From Anaerolineae bacterium (GTDB taxonomy: Bacteria > Chloroflexota > Anaerolineae > Aggregatilineales > Phototrophicaceae): 64,000 nucleotides of DNA. The translations under genes and the position numbers were made by a program. The stretch's first letter is position 1. Each line of letters opens with the position of its first letter. Under the pieces are notes generated by a model. That model was not told the DNA's origin. It ran no database searches and saw only the letters and a list, made by a program, of their open reading frames with translations. Shown one piece after another: positions 43,904-53,517 of this stretch. Where the stretch lies: assembly GCA_022843385.1 (NCBI GenBank), contig JALHNT010000009.1, forward strand, positions 1 to 64,000, given 5' to 3'.

Positions 43904-46900
43904 ATGTTCAGGCCCATCACCCTTTTGTGGGATCGGTTAACCCAACCAAACACTGATGTCGCCGAAACACACCGGCGACAGGCGCAGCTTGTATCAGGAC
44001 TGGTACTGGCTTACCTCCTGGGGCTGGTAGTTATCGTGGTGCTGGCGATCAGCGGTTGGCTGACATTTGTTACAACAGCATCGCTATCACGGCTGGTCGT
44101 TGCCTGGATCGCGCTGTTGGCGATCTATTTTATGAGCCGAACCCGTTACTTTCAGATGACTTCCTGGTTGCTGGTGATATTCACTGTGATCGGGTTGATT
44201 GGGAGTACGGTCGCCTTCCCATACAATTTCAACAACAGCAATTTGCTGGTCTTCCTCATAGTGCCCATTTTGATCGCGGCGATGTTGTTCTCCGTGCGGG
44301 AGATACTCGCAGTCATCACAATGGCGCTGATCGGCGTCGCGCTTGTCCCCATCTTCAGACAGGATATTCCACCATACTGGATTCAGAATGCGTTGATTTT
44401 CCTGGTTATCACCTCAGTCCTGCTTACCGCTTTTGTCCATCACCGCAACCAGAGTGAGCAGCAGCGCCAGGCACAAATCAGCAAACGGGAAAAGCTCTAT
44501 CGTCTGCTGGCAGAAAACTCCAGCGATATGATCGCCTTGAGCAATCCGGCTTATGTGGTGTCATATATTTCCCCAGCTTGTGTCAACCTGCTGGGTTATG
44601 AGCCAGATGAGATCATCGGGCGTTCGATGAAGGAGTTCATCGTCGCTCAGAACAATGACGACGATACCATTTCCTTTCGTGAATCGCTCCTGGCAGCCGA
44701 TGCTCATTACTCCCTCACCCATCAGATGCGTCACAAGGATGGTCATCTGGTTTGGGTTGAAACGTCCGCTCATGTGATCCGCGATCCGGTCACCCAGCAC
44801 GTGGTGGAACTGCATACCAGCTCGCGTGACATCAGCGAACGCAAACAGATGGAAAAAACGCTGCGCGAAAGCGAAAAGTGGTATCGGCAGTTGATCGAAC
44901 AATCCAACGACGTGGTTTTCACGCTGGATCTGAAGGGACATTTCACCTTTGCTAGCTCATCTATTCAGGCGCTGACCGATTACGCGCCTCAGGAATTGAT
45001 CGGCCAGCCCTTTGAGATCCTGCTGCGTGATCACTGGCCGCCGCTGCTGAAACGCTTTTACCGCAAACAGTTGGAGGATGCCCGTGCCGAGTCCAACATG
45101 GATTTCCCATTCTACAGCCGTGATGGTGTGGAGAAATGGATTGAACTGACGGTCAAACTGGCCCATGACGATACCGGCGCAGTCAGCCATTTCTTTTGTA
45201 TGGGACGAGACATCAGCGCCCGACGAAAAGCAGAGGAAAGCCTCCTGCTCACCCAGTTTTCACTCGACAGCGCCACCGATGCCGCCTTATGGGTTCGCCC
45301 CGATAGCAGTGTGGCCTATGCCAATCGTTCAGCCTGTTCCCTCCTGGGATATGCTTATGACGAGTTGTTACAGAAGAGCATGAGCGATCTCTATCCGACC
45401 CTTGCCCAGGGCGGATGGACACAGTGGTGGGAAAACCTGAAGCTCAGTACTAGTCTGCAAGGCGAACATGGTAACCAGCGCCAAGATGGCACGCTGGTCA
45501 TGGTGGATGTGGTAGCAACGTATCTGGATTACAATGGCCGGGAATATGCCTTCTTCTTCATCCGTGATCTGACAGCGCGCAAACAGATCGAAAAAGAACT
45601 GCAACAACAGCGCGATTTCGCCTTGCAGGTTATGGAAACTATGGGGCAGGGCTTAACCGTCACCAATCGTGAAGGACAGTTTGAGTATGTTAATCCAGCC
45701 TATGCGCGCATGTTGGGCTATGAACCGAAGGAATTAATCCACCGATCGCCTCGTTCACTCACAGTCGACGATGACCGCGCCATACTGCTGGAAGCCTACC
45801 AGCAGCGGCTGCAAGGTCAGGCCACCACCTATGAGACACGCCTGTATCACGCTGATGGTCATGATGTTTACGCCCTGATAACGGGCGCGCCACGCTGGAA
45901 AGATGGCGAAGTAATTGGTTCCATCGCAGTCATCACCGACATGACTGAACGCAACCAGATCGAAGAAGCGCTTAAGACTGCTCGCGATCAGGCCTTAGAG
46001 GCAGCGCGTCTGAAATCCGAGTTTCTGGCGACCATGAGCCATGAGATCCGCACCCCGATGAACGGCATTATCGGCATGTCCGAGCTGATGATGGATACGG
46101 TACTCAGTGATGAACAGCGTGAGTATGCCGGCATCGTCCTGAGCGAAGCCAATTCACTGCTGACCATCATTAACGACATCCTGGATTTTTCCAAGATTGA
46201 AGCCGGCAAGATGATTCTGGAGTCGGCCGAGTTCGTGGTGGTCGATGTCGTCGAGCGGATTGTCGAATTCCTCAATCCAGCGCTCAAGGGCAAGAATATC
46301 GCCATCATGAGTTTCGTCAGTCCGGAGGTGCCATTCACCCTCAAGGGCGATCCGACTCGACTGCGACAGATCCTGATGAACCTGGTCGGGAATGCCGTTA
46401 AATTCACCCATCAGGGCGAAATAGTCGTGCGGGTATCGCTGGAAGAAACGGTGAATAACAGTGCCCGTTTGCATTTCAGCGTCCGCGATACAGGCATTGG
46501 TCTCTCCGAGACGGCGCGTCAGCGCCTTTTCCGCCCCTTCATGCAAGCCGATAGTGGCACAACGCGCAGGTATGGTGGCACCGGGCTGGGGTTGGCGATC
46601 TCAAAACGACTGGTCGAATTGATGGGCGGCGAAATCGGCGTCGAGAGCGTAGAAGGCAAAGGATCTACCTTTTGGTTCACGGCCTGTTTTGAAACAACAG
46701 GCGTCCGATCTGATGTTGCCACACCCAATCCGATCCGCACAATGCGGCTGATGCTGGTAGAAGACAGCCCCGAGCAACAAACCATTCTCAAAGGTTATCT
46801 GGCGGCATTGCCATTGACCATCACCACTGCCGAACGAGGGGATGTCGCGGCAGAAGTGCTACTCCAGGCGGCGCTGGCTGGCAATCCGATTGATGTGGTC

Positions 46901-47629
46901 ATTTCCGATATTGCCTTGCCGGGTCTGAGTGGTCTGGAGTTAACCTCTCACATCAGAAGTGATGACCGTTTTGCGGGGACAAAGGTGATATTGCTGACGG
47001 CCTTTGATAATCCACGTCAGCGTGAAGCAGCCCAGCAATTGCAGGTTGCCGCTTATTTGACCAAGCCCCTGCGCCAGGGTACGCTGCGCGATATTCTGGC
47101 TCAAATGGCGCTGGAGCAGCAACAACAGACTGCTGCTGACATCGTGACCGAAACGCAGGTGATGCACTCACCAGTCAACTTAGGGCGCATTCTGGTGGTT
47201 GAGGATAATGCAATCAATGCCGACCTTGCCCTGCATCAGCTTGAGCGATTAGGCTATAAGGGAGAGGTCGCCAGGCATGGCAAAGAAGCGATTGATCGTC
47301 TGAAGACCGCTACCAAACCCTATTCGGCCATCCTGATGGATTGCCAGATGCCGGTGATGGATGGTTTCGAAGCAACGCGACTCATTCGCCAGAAAGAATC
47401 GAGTGATGTGGGTTGGCGCACTCCCATCATCGCCATGACAGCCAACACCATGCCAGGTGATGAGGAAAAATGTATCGCCGCCGGGATGGACGACTTTATT
47501 GCCAAGCCAGTTCGTCTGGAGCGCTTATCCGAGGCTTTAGCCCGCTGGACAGGCAGGTCTGAATTGTTCAATCGGGTGGAACCTGACGTTGTCTTGCCAC
47601 CCGATGTTGACTTTACATATGGCGAATGA
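43904..47629 (+). CDS. Membrane hybrid histidine kinase with four PAS and two receiver domains
   Basis: A 1241-residue protein. About six hydrophobic helices (residues 25-190) anchor it. Four PAS domains follow (about 195-690), with ITDMTERNQIEEAL joining the last to the kinase. HisKA has the phosphorylated His in ATMSHEIRTPMNGIIGMSEL. The HATPase has LVGNAVKFTHQG and GTGLGLAISKRLVELMGG. Two receivers end the protein (about 945-1065, Asp in VVISDIALPGLSG; about 1090-1220, Asp in AILMDCQMPVMDG). There is no HPt domain. The C-terminus overlaps the convergent lexA gene by 17 bases. Confidence 0.95.
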   Translation: MFRPITLLWDRLTQPNTDVAETHRRQAQLVSGLVLAYLLGLVVIVVLAISGWLTFVTTASLSRLVVAWIALLAIYFMSRTRYFQMTSWLLVIFTVIGLIGSTVAFPYNFNNSNLLVFLIVPILIAAMLFSVREILAVITMALIGVALVPIFRQDIPPYWIQNALIFLVITSVLLTAFVHHRNQSEQQRQAQISKREKLYRLLAENSSDMIALSNPAYVVSYISPACVNLLGYEPDEIIGRSMKEFIVAQNNDDDTISFRESLLAADAHYSLTHQMRHKDGHLVWVETSAHVIRDPVTQHVVELHTSSRDISERKQMEKTLRESEKWYRQLIEQSNDVVFTLDLKGHFTFASSSIQALTDYAPQELIGQPFEILLRDHWPPLLKRFYRKQLEDARAESNMDFPFYSRDGVEKWIELTVKLAHDDTGAVSHFFCMGRDISARRKAEESLLLTQFSLDSATDAALWVRPDSSVAYANRSACSLLGYAYDELLQKSMSDLYPTLAQGGWTQWWENLKLSTSLQGEHGNQRQDGTLVMVDVVATYLDYNGREYAFFFIRDLTARKQIEKELQQQRDFALQVMETMGQGLTVTNREGQFEYVNPAYARMLGYEPKELIHRSPRSLTVDDDRAILLEAYQQRLQGQATTYETRLYHADGHDVYALITGAPRWKDGEVIGSIAVITDMTERNQIEEALKTARDQALEAARLKSEFLATMSHEIRTPMNGIIGMSELMMDTVLSDEQREYAGIVLSEANSLLTIINDILDFSKIEAGKMILESAEFVVVDVVERIVEFLNPALKGKNIAIMSFVSPEVPFTLKGDPTRLRQILMNLVGNAVKFTHQGEIVVRVSLEETVNNSARLHFSVRDTGIGLSETARQRLFRPFMQADSGTTRRYGGTGLGLAISKRLVELMGGEIGVESVEGKGSTFWFTACFETTGVRSDVATPNPIRTMRLMLVEDSPEQQTILKGYLAALPLTITTAERGDVAAEVLLQAALAGNPIDVVISDIALPGLSGLELTSHIRSDDRFAGTKVILLTAFDNPRQREAAQQLQVAAYLTKPLRQGTLRDILAQMALEQQQQTAADIVTETQVMHSPVNLGRILVVEDNAINADLALHQLERLGYKGEVARHGKEAIDRLKTATKPYSAILMDCQMPVMDGFEATRLIRQKESSDVGWRTPIIAMTANTMPGDEEKCIAAGMDDFIAKPVRLERLSEALARWTGRSELFNRVEPDVVLPPDVDFTYGE

Positions 47630-48290
47630 CCGAAAGCACGCGGCCTTCAATCCGGCACTGGCGCGGTTCGACATAGATCGGGTCCATGTGCGGATGCGCC
47701 GGTTGCAGGCGAATGCGCTGGCCTTCGTTATAGAAATACTTAAGCGTCGTCTCGCTGCGATCGGTCAGCCAGACCGCTACCATATCGCCGTTCTTGGCCG
47801 TTTCCTGCTTGCGGAAGATCACAATATCGCCTTCGCGGATCATGGCATCCATCATCGAGTCGCCCTTGACGCGCAGCGCGAAGGTCTGGGCCGGGTCACT
47901 TCCGCCCAGCATAGCCGCTGTCACTTCGACCATGCTGTCTTCATCATAGGAATAGTCATCCGGCACCGGCACGGGAGCGCTGGCGAAGATGTGACCGACG
48001 ATTGGCACCCTGAGCGACGACACAGCCGCCTGTACGGCCACCTTGCTCGACTTCTTGCCCCCCGGCACCGGCCCAGTCAACCGCAGCCCGCGTGAGACAT
48101 GTTGTGACCGCATCAGATAACCAGCCTGCACCAGCTTGTTCAGGTTGTAGTTGACAACCGAAGTCGAGTTGATGCCGGTGTTTTCACCGATCTGACGAAT
48201 GGTGGGCGGGAAGCCATTGTCTTCGGTATATTTTTCAATATACCGCAGCATATTGCGCTGCCGCTCCGAGAGTTTATTAAATTCCTTCAT
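47613..48290 (-). CDS. lexA: LexA repressor of the SOS response
   Basis: The SOS repressor, 225 residues. The N-terminal winged HTH has FPPTIRQIGENTGINSTSVV. The C-terminal S24 peptidase domain has the nucleophile Ser in VKGDSMMDAMI and the Lys in ETTLKYF. The self-cleavage site is normally Ala-Gly in an AAGxP context. Here VPIVGHIFASAP suggests Ala-Ser instead. A GAACnnnnGTTC box sits in its own promoter, so it represses itself. The start at 48290 is chosen for the conserved opening MKEFNKLSERQ and a nearby AAAGGA. The 3' end overlaps the hybrid kinase gene by 17 bases. Confidence 0.95.
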   Translation of the reverse strand: MKEFNKLSERQRNMLRYIEKYTEDNGFPPTIRQIGENTGINSTSVVNYNLNKLVQAGYLMRSQHVSRGLRLTGPVPGGKKSSKVAVQAAVSSLRVPIVGHIFASAPVPVPDDYSYDEDSMVEVTAAMLGGSDPAQTFALRVKGDSMMDAMIREGDIVIFRKQETAKNGDMVAVWLTDRSETTLKYFYNEGQRIRLQPAHPHMDPIYVEPRQCRIEGRVLSVIRHM

Positions 48291-48338
48291 GTCCTTTATC
48301 CTCACTCTATACAACCGCGAATGATTGTTCTACTTGAC

Positions 48339-48368
48339 AGTATAAACGAACCCCTGTTCGGTTGTCAA
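48339..48368 (-). promoter_or_regulatory. lexA promoter
   Basis: On the minus strand, a perfect TTGACA (48363-48368) and TATACT (48339-48344) are 18 bases apart. The LexA box fills most of the spacer. Confidence 0.8.
48347..48360. promoter_or_regulatory. LexA operator (SOS box)
   Basis: CGAAC-CCCT-GTTCG, a perfect palindrome in its arms that matches the Bacillus/actinobacterial type of SOS box. It lies between the -35 and -10 of lexA, so bound LexA should exclude RNA polymerase. Confidence 0.88.
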
Positions 48369-48461
48369 ATTTTTGTTCCGATCATTTGTACACGGCATAG
48401 AAATTTATGCCGCTTCGGCGCACAATAGAGCCAATTAAGGCACTTTTCAGGAGGATTCATC

Positions 48462-49478
48462 ATGGTAAAGCTGGGTATTGGCGTCATCGGGCTGGGGCGG
48501 ATGGGACAGGTCTATGGCAACTTCATCGCGGCTCAGGTGGATGACGCCCGTCTGGTGGCAGTGGCCGACAGCCGTCCGGAGGCGTTGCAACCCTTCGTTG
48601 ACCGGCTCTCTGGCGTTCAGGCTTATACCGATTATCATGATCTGCTGGCGGATAAAGCGGTCGATGCGGTGGTCGTCGTCACGCCGACCAGCACCCATCG
48701 CGAAGTCGTCATCGCAGCGGCTGAGGCGGGGAAGGCTATCTTCTGTGAAAAGCCAACGGCGCTGACCCTGCGGGCGACGGATGAGATGATCGCGGCTGTT
48801 GAAAAAGCCGGGGTGATGTTTTACGTCGGCTTCATGCGCCGCTTCGATAAAGCCTGCGCCCTCGCCAAGAAGCAGTTGGACGCCGGTCTGATCGGCGATC
48901 CGGTGACGATCCGTTCCATCGGGCGCGACCCCTTCCGCACCAGCCTGGAATATGCCAACCCGGCCGTCAGCGGCGGCCTGATCGTCGATATGGGGATTCA
49001 CGATTTCGATCTGATCCGCTGGTTCATGCAGGACGAGATTGACCGGGTGTATACCGAAGTGGCTTCGCTGGTCTACCCCGAACTCCAGAGCGTTGGCGAT
49101 GTCGATAACGCCATGATTAATGTGCGCTTCGGGCGTGGTGGGCTGGGCAATGTCGAAGTCAGCCGCACCGCCCATTACGGCTATGACATTCAGTGCAATA
49201 TCATCGGCACCAAAGGCGCGCTCCAGATTGGCTACCTGCAAGAGACGGCGGTGGTGCTGCTCAACCGCGAAGGGGCGCATCACGACATTGTGCCGTACTT
49301 CTCGGAGCGCTTCGGCCCGGCCTATACCGCTCAGATCGCCTACTTCGTCGAATGTCTGCGTGATCAGAAGCTGCCTAGCGTGACGCCCCAGGATGCCCGT
49401 GCTGCATTGCAGGCCGCCATCGCCGCCACGATCTCGCAGCACGAGGGGCGCGTCGTCAAGGTGAGCGAGGTGCAGTGA
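48462..49478 (+). CDS. Gfo/Idh/MocA-family dehydrogenase, inositol dehydrogenase-like
   Basis: A 338-residue NAD(P)-dependent oxidoreductase. The Rossmann motif is IGVIGLGRMGQVYGNFIA. The CEKPTAL motif has the catalytic Lys, and GGLIVDMGIHDFDLIRWFM holds the conserved Asp and His. This pattern is typical of inositol 2-dehydrogenases and related sugar dehydrogenases. No other inositol genes are nearby, so the substrate stays open. AGGAGG lies eight bases upstream of the ATG. Divergent from lexA; the end overlaps the convergent deacetylase-like gene by 23 bases. Confidence 0.9.
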   Translation: MVKLGIGVIGLGRMGQVYGNFIAAQVDDARLVAVADSRPEALQPFVDRLSGVQAYTDYHDLLADKAVDAVVVVTPTSTHREVVIAAAEAGKAIFCEKPTALTLRATDEMIAAVEKAGVMFYVGFMRRFDKACALAKKQLDAGLIGDPVTIRSIGRDPFRTSLEYANPAVSGGLIVDMGIHDFDLIRWFMQDEIDRVYTEVASLVYPELQSVGDVDNAMINVRFGRGGLGNVEVSRTAHYGYDIQCNIIGTKGALQIGYLQETAVVLLNREGAHHDIVPYFSERFGPAYTAQIAYFVECLRDQKLPSVTPQDARAALQAAIAATISQHEGRVVKVSEVQ

Positions 49479-50376
49479 CCCCACACAGGCTGGCGGCAAT
49501 GCTCACCGTTTGGGTATGGATATCGACAATATCCTGAACCGCGCGGGCATATCCGCCAGCCATCGTGATCGCCACCGGGATGCCCTTCGCCTGGCACAGC
49601 TCCAGCACCAGGGCATCTCGTTCGGCTAATCCGGCTTTGGTCAGCTTCAGCCGCCCGAAGCGATCCTGTTCGTAGGGGTCGGCTCCAGCCAGGTAGATCG
49701 CCAGATCGGCATGTGCTAGCGCCAGCGCCCGCTGCACCCCTTCTTCCAGCATCGCCAGATACACCGCGTCGCCCGTGCCATCCTCCAGTTCGACATCCAG
49801 ATGGCTCTGCTGCTTGTCATAGGGGAAGTTCTTCGCGCCATGTATCGAGAAGGTGAAGATACTGCTGTCGCCGGCCAGAATAGCCGCCGTCCCATCACCC
49901 TGATGCACATCACAATCCAGGATGACCACTCGTTTTGCCCGTCCCTCGGCCTGCATGGCGCGGGCGGCAACGGCGCTGTCATTGAACACACAATAACCGG
50001 AGCCATAATCACGAAAGGCGTGGTGGGTTCCACCTGCCAGATTGACGGCGTAGCCCTCCAACAAGGCTGACCGACAGGCGGCAATCGTCGCCCCAGATGA
50101 CCGCCGCGAACGCTCGACCATCTCCAGCGTCCAAGGGAAGCCGATGCGCCGCATCTCTTTGGCCGTCAACAGCCCTTGCTGCACCCGTTCCACATACTCA
50201 GCGTCGTGCGCCCGCAGCAGTTCTTCATCGCTGGCCGCCTCTGGCACCAGCAGATTCTGCGGCTGAATGATCTGCTCGGTGATGACCCGTTCGCGCAGCA
50301 GGCTGTACTTGGTCATCGGGAAGCGGTGTTCGGGCGGCAATGGCAGGACAAAATGATCGGTGTAATAGGCTTTCAT
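49456..50376 (-). CDS. Histone deacetylase-family amidohydrolase
   Basis: A 306-residue zinc enzyme of the HDAC/AcuC/AphA class that removes acyl groups from lysine or from small amines such as acetylpolyamines. GGTHHAFRDYGSGYCVFND contains the paired catalytic His. The zinc ligands are in VVILDCDVHQGDG and LAGADPYEQD. It follows the amidohydrolase gene with an ATGA overlap on the same strand. Whether the substrate is a protein (such as acetyl-CoA synthetase) or a small molecule cannot be told. Confidence 0.92.
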   Translation of the reverse strand: MKAYYTDHFVLPLPPEHRFPMTKYSLLRERVITEQIIQPQNLLVPEAASDEELLRAHDAEYVERVQQGLLTAKEMRRIGFPWTLEMVERSRRSSGATIAACRSALLEGYAVNLAGGTHHAFRDYGSGYCVFNDSAVAARAMQAEGRAKRVVILDCDVHQGDGTAAILAGDSSIFTFSIHGAKNFPYDKQQSHLDVELEDGTGDAVYLAMLEEGVQRALALAHADLAIYLAGADPYEQDRFGRLKLTKAGLAERDALVLELCQAKGIPVAITMAGGYARAVQDIVDIHTQTVSIAASLCGVTAPRSP

Positions 50377-51959
50377 GTCGCATACACCAGCCGCCCGCCG
50401 ACATAGGTCTGTTCGACGCGCAGGCGCAACAACTCAGCGGCTGGCGTATTCAGGGGGTCGCCACTCAGCACAGCCAGATCGGCCCACTTTCCCGGCGTCA
50501 GGCTACCGCGATTCGCGTCGTCGCCGCTGGCGATAGCGCCACCCATCGTGTAAGCAAACAGCGCTTCTTCAGCCGTGATAGCCTGATCGGCGGCGATGGG
50601 CTGCCCGACCGGATCGAGGCGGTCGATGGCGGCTTTCATGCCCAGCAGTGGATTGTCATCGGGAACCACCGGCGCATCCGAACTGAGCGCCACCAGCAGC
50701 CCGGCGTCGAGCATGGCGCGCACCGGGTAGCAGCGCGAGATGTAGGCATCGGGCAGATAACGGCGGAAAGCCGATCCGAGCGCCGGCAGGAAAACGGTCT
50801 GTGGAATCGCCATGATGTTCAGCGCACGACAGCGGCGCAGATGCTCGGCGTCCGGCAGACCCAGATGCTCGATGCGGTGGCGCAGCTCCGGTCGCAGCAG
50901 ACGGCGCTGAAGGGTTTCGTAGACATGGATAATCTGATCCAGCGCCACATCGCCGATGGCGTGGGTGCCGATGCGGAAACCAGCAGCATGGGCTTCGTAG
51001 GCCAACTCGATCAGTTCGGCGGTCTCGAAGCGCAGCACGCCGTGATCGTTGGTGACTTTGTAGGGCTGGCTGATGGCCGCTGTCGCCCCGCTCAGGCCGC
51101 CATCGGCGAAGAACTTCACGCTGTCGATGCGGAGGAAATCGCTGACGTAGCGTTCCGGCAAGGGCAGAGTCTCGCTGCCCCCATCCGGGCGGCGGATGGG
51201 CATCCCGTTGGTGCGTACCGCCAGTTCGCCCCGTTCATCCAACCGGCGATACACCCGTGTGTGCAACGGCAGCAGCAGCGGGTCGGTGGCGCTGGTGATC
51301 CCCAGACTCAGTTGATGCTGGTGACAGGCGCGGATAGCCACCCCCATCTCCTCATCGCTCGGCTCCGGGATGACGCGCGTCAGCAGCCCCATCGCCGTCT
51401 CCTGTAACAGCCCGGTTGGCTGCCCGGCCTCGTCGCGGACGATGACGCCACCGGGTGGGTTGGGTGTAGCAGCCGTGATGCCCGCCAGCCGGAGCGCAGC
51501 GGTGTTCGCCACAATCATGTGTCCACAGGTGCGGGTCAGGGCAATCGGATGATCGCTGCTGGCAAAGTCAAGATCGGCAGCGCTGGGATGGCGGCGCTCC
51601 GGCAGGTCGGCTTCATTGTATCCCCGCCCGGTGATCCACGTCCCAGCCGGCAACGTGCTGGCTTTGTCGCGGAAGCGCTGGATGATGCTTTCGATATCCG
51701 GCGCAGTTGCTTTGTTCGCCACCACCTGCCGCGTCAGCAGCAGCCCCAGCTTCCAGATATGGACATGAGCATCGTTGAAACCAGGGATGAGGGTTCGCCC
51801 GCCCAGATCGAGTCGTTTGCTGCCGAGGGCCGAAGACGCTTCACAGTCCGCCAGCGATCCTACCGCCGCAATCCGGCCGTCGTCGCCGACGAGTACCGCT
51901 TCTGCACGTGGGAAACGCGAGTCAATCGTGTGGATGTTGCCGTTGTGAAAAAGGAGCAT
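50373..51959 (-). CDS. Metal-dependent amidohydrolase (YtcJ-like)
   Basis: A 528-residue member of the amidohydrolase 3 group. The metal motif HxH is in PGFNDAHVHIWKLG; later metal-site residues are probably in RIEHLGLPDAEH and in the Asp of LSSDAPVVPDDNP. The C-terminal NRGSLTPGKWADLAVLSGDP is the usual beta-sandwich signature. These enzymes hydrolyse amide or ester bonds; the substrate is unknown. It is cotranscribed with the deacetylase-like gene (overlap ATGA), so the two may act on one acylated compound (inference). Confidence 0.9.
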   Translation of the reverse strand: MLLFHNGNIHTIDSRFPRAEAVLVGDDGRIAAVGSLADCEASSALGSKRLDLGGRTLIPGFNDAHVHIWKLGLLLTRQVVANKATAPDIESIIQRFRDKASTLPAGTWITGRGYNEADLPERRHPSAADLDFASSDHPIALTRTCGHMIVANTAALRLAGITAATPNPPGGVIVRDEAGQPTGLLQETAMGLLTRVIPEPSDEEMGVAIRACHQHQLSLGITSATDPLLLPLHTRVYRRLDERGELAVRTNGMPIRRPDGGSETLPLPERYVSDFLRIDSVKFFADGGLSGATAAISQPYKVTNDHGVLRFETAELIELAYEAHAAGFRIGTHAIGDVALDQIIHVYETLQRRLLRPELRHRIEHLGLPDAEHLRRCRALNIMAIPQTVFLPALGSAFRRYLPDAYISRCYPVRAMLDAGLLVALSSDAPVVPDDNPLLGMKAAIDRLDPVGQPIAADQAITAEEALFAYTMGGAIASGDDANRGSLTPGKWADLAVLSGDPLNTPAAELLRLRVEQTYVGGRLVYAT

Positions 51960-52031
51960 GATGATCTCAATGGTTGTCTGGTCAGGCGTTGATGGCTATG
52001 ATGATACCCGGATTATCACGAGAACGGCAAA

Positions 52032-52631
52032 ATGCTTCTGCGAATATCAGATTTATTTTCTAGACGAAACGTAATCATCATCAGCCTGGTGTTGTTGGTG
52101 ATGGCTTTGTTGTTTGCCTTGCTGGGGTGGTGGAATGCATCCAGTCCAGACACTATTCCTTGGGCAATCAGGATGACTTATTGGGGAATCTGGAATCGAC
52201 TCGTTGGCGTTCTTACAAATGAGGACGTGCGAGATCTATTGCCGCTGGCATGTTTTGTGAGCCTCATCCTGTTAATAGCTCCCTTGCGCCGTTATTGGCT
52301 TTCTGCGCTGATACTCTTGCTGACTCTAGGGATTATATTCTTCGGAGTTGCGCTTTACGCGTTGGAACCCTTCAAACCGGTGCAATCAGTAAGAATACAG
52401 GAGCAAGAATATCATTTGGCATATTTATCGGATGGTTCAGGTTATCAGCAGTTTGATCTGTATGAGTGTGATAGCCTGGGGTGGAGTTGTCAACGTCAAT
52501 TTGTCCATGTGATTGCTCCGCCGGTTTTTCCAGTTCCTCAAGGTAGATTGCGTTGGGATGATACTGATCGGGTGCTTTTGTTGGAAGTTGACGGTGAAGC
52601 CGTGTTTACGCTTGAAATTGCCCCTGGGTGA
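52032..52631 (+). CDS. Membrane protein of unknown function
   Basis: A 199-residue protein with three hydrophobic helices (VIIISLVLLVMALLFALLGW near the N-terminus; two near 75-115, with LPLACFVSLILLIAPLRRYW). A C-terminal soluble part of about 80 residues follows, probably outside the cell. The soluble part has several Tyr and Cys residues (YQQFDLYECDSLGWSCQRQF) and many beta-strand-like stretches. The base composition is lower in GC than the neighbours, which may hint at transfer. I do not recognise a family. Confidence 0.7.
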   Translation: MLLRISDLFSRRNVIIISLVLLVMALLFALLGWWNASSPDTIPWAIRMTYWGIWNRLVGVLTNEDVRDLLPLACFVSLILLIAPLRRYWLSALILLLTLGIIFFGVALYALEPFKPVQSVRIQEQEYHLAYLSDGSGYQQFDLYECDSLGWSCQRQFVHVIAPPVFPVPQGRLRWDDTDRVLLLEVDGEAVFTLEIAPG

Positions 52632-52716
52632 TAATGCGCCACTGACACCGCGTAGCACACCACTCGAATCAGCACGGAGAGATGTCCTCTAGTTTGAACT
52701 TTTGGAGTGGCAGTAT

Positions 52717-53517
52717 ATGGACAAAGTGATCCTCATCACCGGCGCATCCAGCGGCATCGGGCGGAAGATCGCTGGGCGCTTGGCTCAGGCTGGCTACCGT
52801 GTCTTTGGCACCAGCCGCCATCCCGGTCAGCCGACGCTCGATGGCTTTGAACTGCTGCCGCTGGATGTCACCTCCGAGTCGTCGGTTCGTGAATGTGTTG
52901 GGGAAGTCATCGCCCGCGCCGGGCGGATTGATGGGCTGGTGAACAATGCCGGGATCGAGCTGCTGGGTGCGCTGGAAGAAACAACTGTTGAAGAAGCCAA
53001 AGCCATCTTTGAGACCAACTTCTTCGGCGTGATGCGCATGACCAACGCCGTGCTGCCGCTGCTGCGCCAACAACGACAGGGACTCATCATCAACATCAGT
53101 TCGCTGGCTGGCTACATGGCCGCGCCCTTTCATGGCATCTACACCGCCAGCAAGCACGCCCTCGAAGGCTACAGCGAGACCCTGTGGTTGGAAGTTGAAC
53201 CGCTTGGCATCCGCGTCGCCCTGATCGAACCCGGCTTTTTCAAGAGCGAGATCGGTCAGCGCAAAACCTTCCCGGCTCAATCCATCCCGGATTATGCCGT
53301 TGAGAAAGCGACGGTCATCCGCGCCTGGGATCGCTTCATTGAAGACGGTGATGATCCAGCGCCAGTGGCGGAAACGGTGCTGGCAGTCATCGAGGGGCGG
53401 TCAAAGGGACTACGGCATCCGGTGGGGAAAGATACATTCATCGCTCGGCTGAAATGGCTGGCACCGGACGGGCTGGTGCGCCGCCGGGTACGCCAGACCT
53501 TCAACCTGAAGGGGTGA
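52717..53517 (+). CDS. Short-chain dehydrogenase/reductase
   Basis: A 266-residue classical SDR that binds NAD(P) and oxidises or reduces an alcohol/carbonyl substrate. The cofactor motif is ILITGASSGIGRKIAG. GLVNNAGIELLG is the NNAG motif. The catalytic Ser is in INISSLAGYM and the Tyr/Lys pair in YTASKHALEGYSE. LIEPGFFKSEIGQRK follows. The start at 52717 has GGAG upstream. The end overlaps a convergent STAS-like gene by 17 bases. Substrate unknown. Confidence 0.92.
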   Translation: MDKVILITGASSGIGRKIAGRLAQAGYRVFGTSRHPGQPTLDGFELLPLDVTSESSVRECVGEVIARAGRIDGLVNNAGIELLGALEETTVEEAKAIFETNFFGVMRMTNAVLPLLRQQRQGLIINISSLAGYMAAPFHGIYTASKHALEGYSETLWLEVEPLGIRVALIEPGFFKSEIGQRKTFPAQSIPDYAVEKATVIRAWDRFIEDGDDPAPVAETVLAVIEGRSKGLRHPVGKDTFIARLKWLAPDGLVRRRVRQTFNLKG

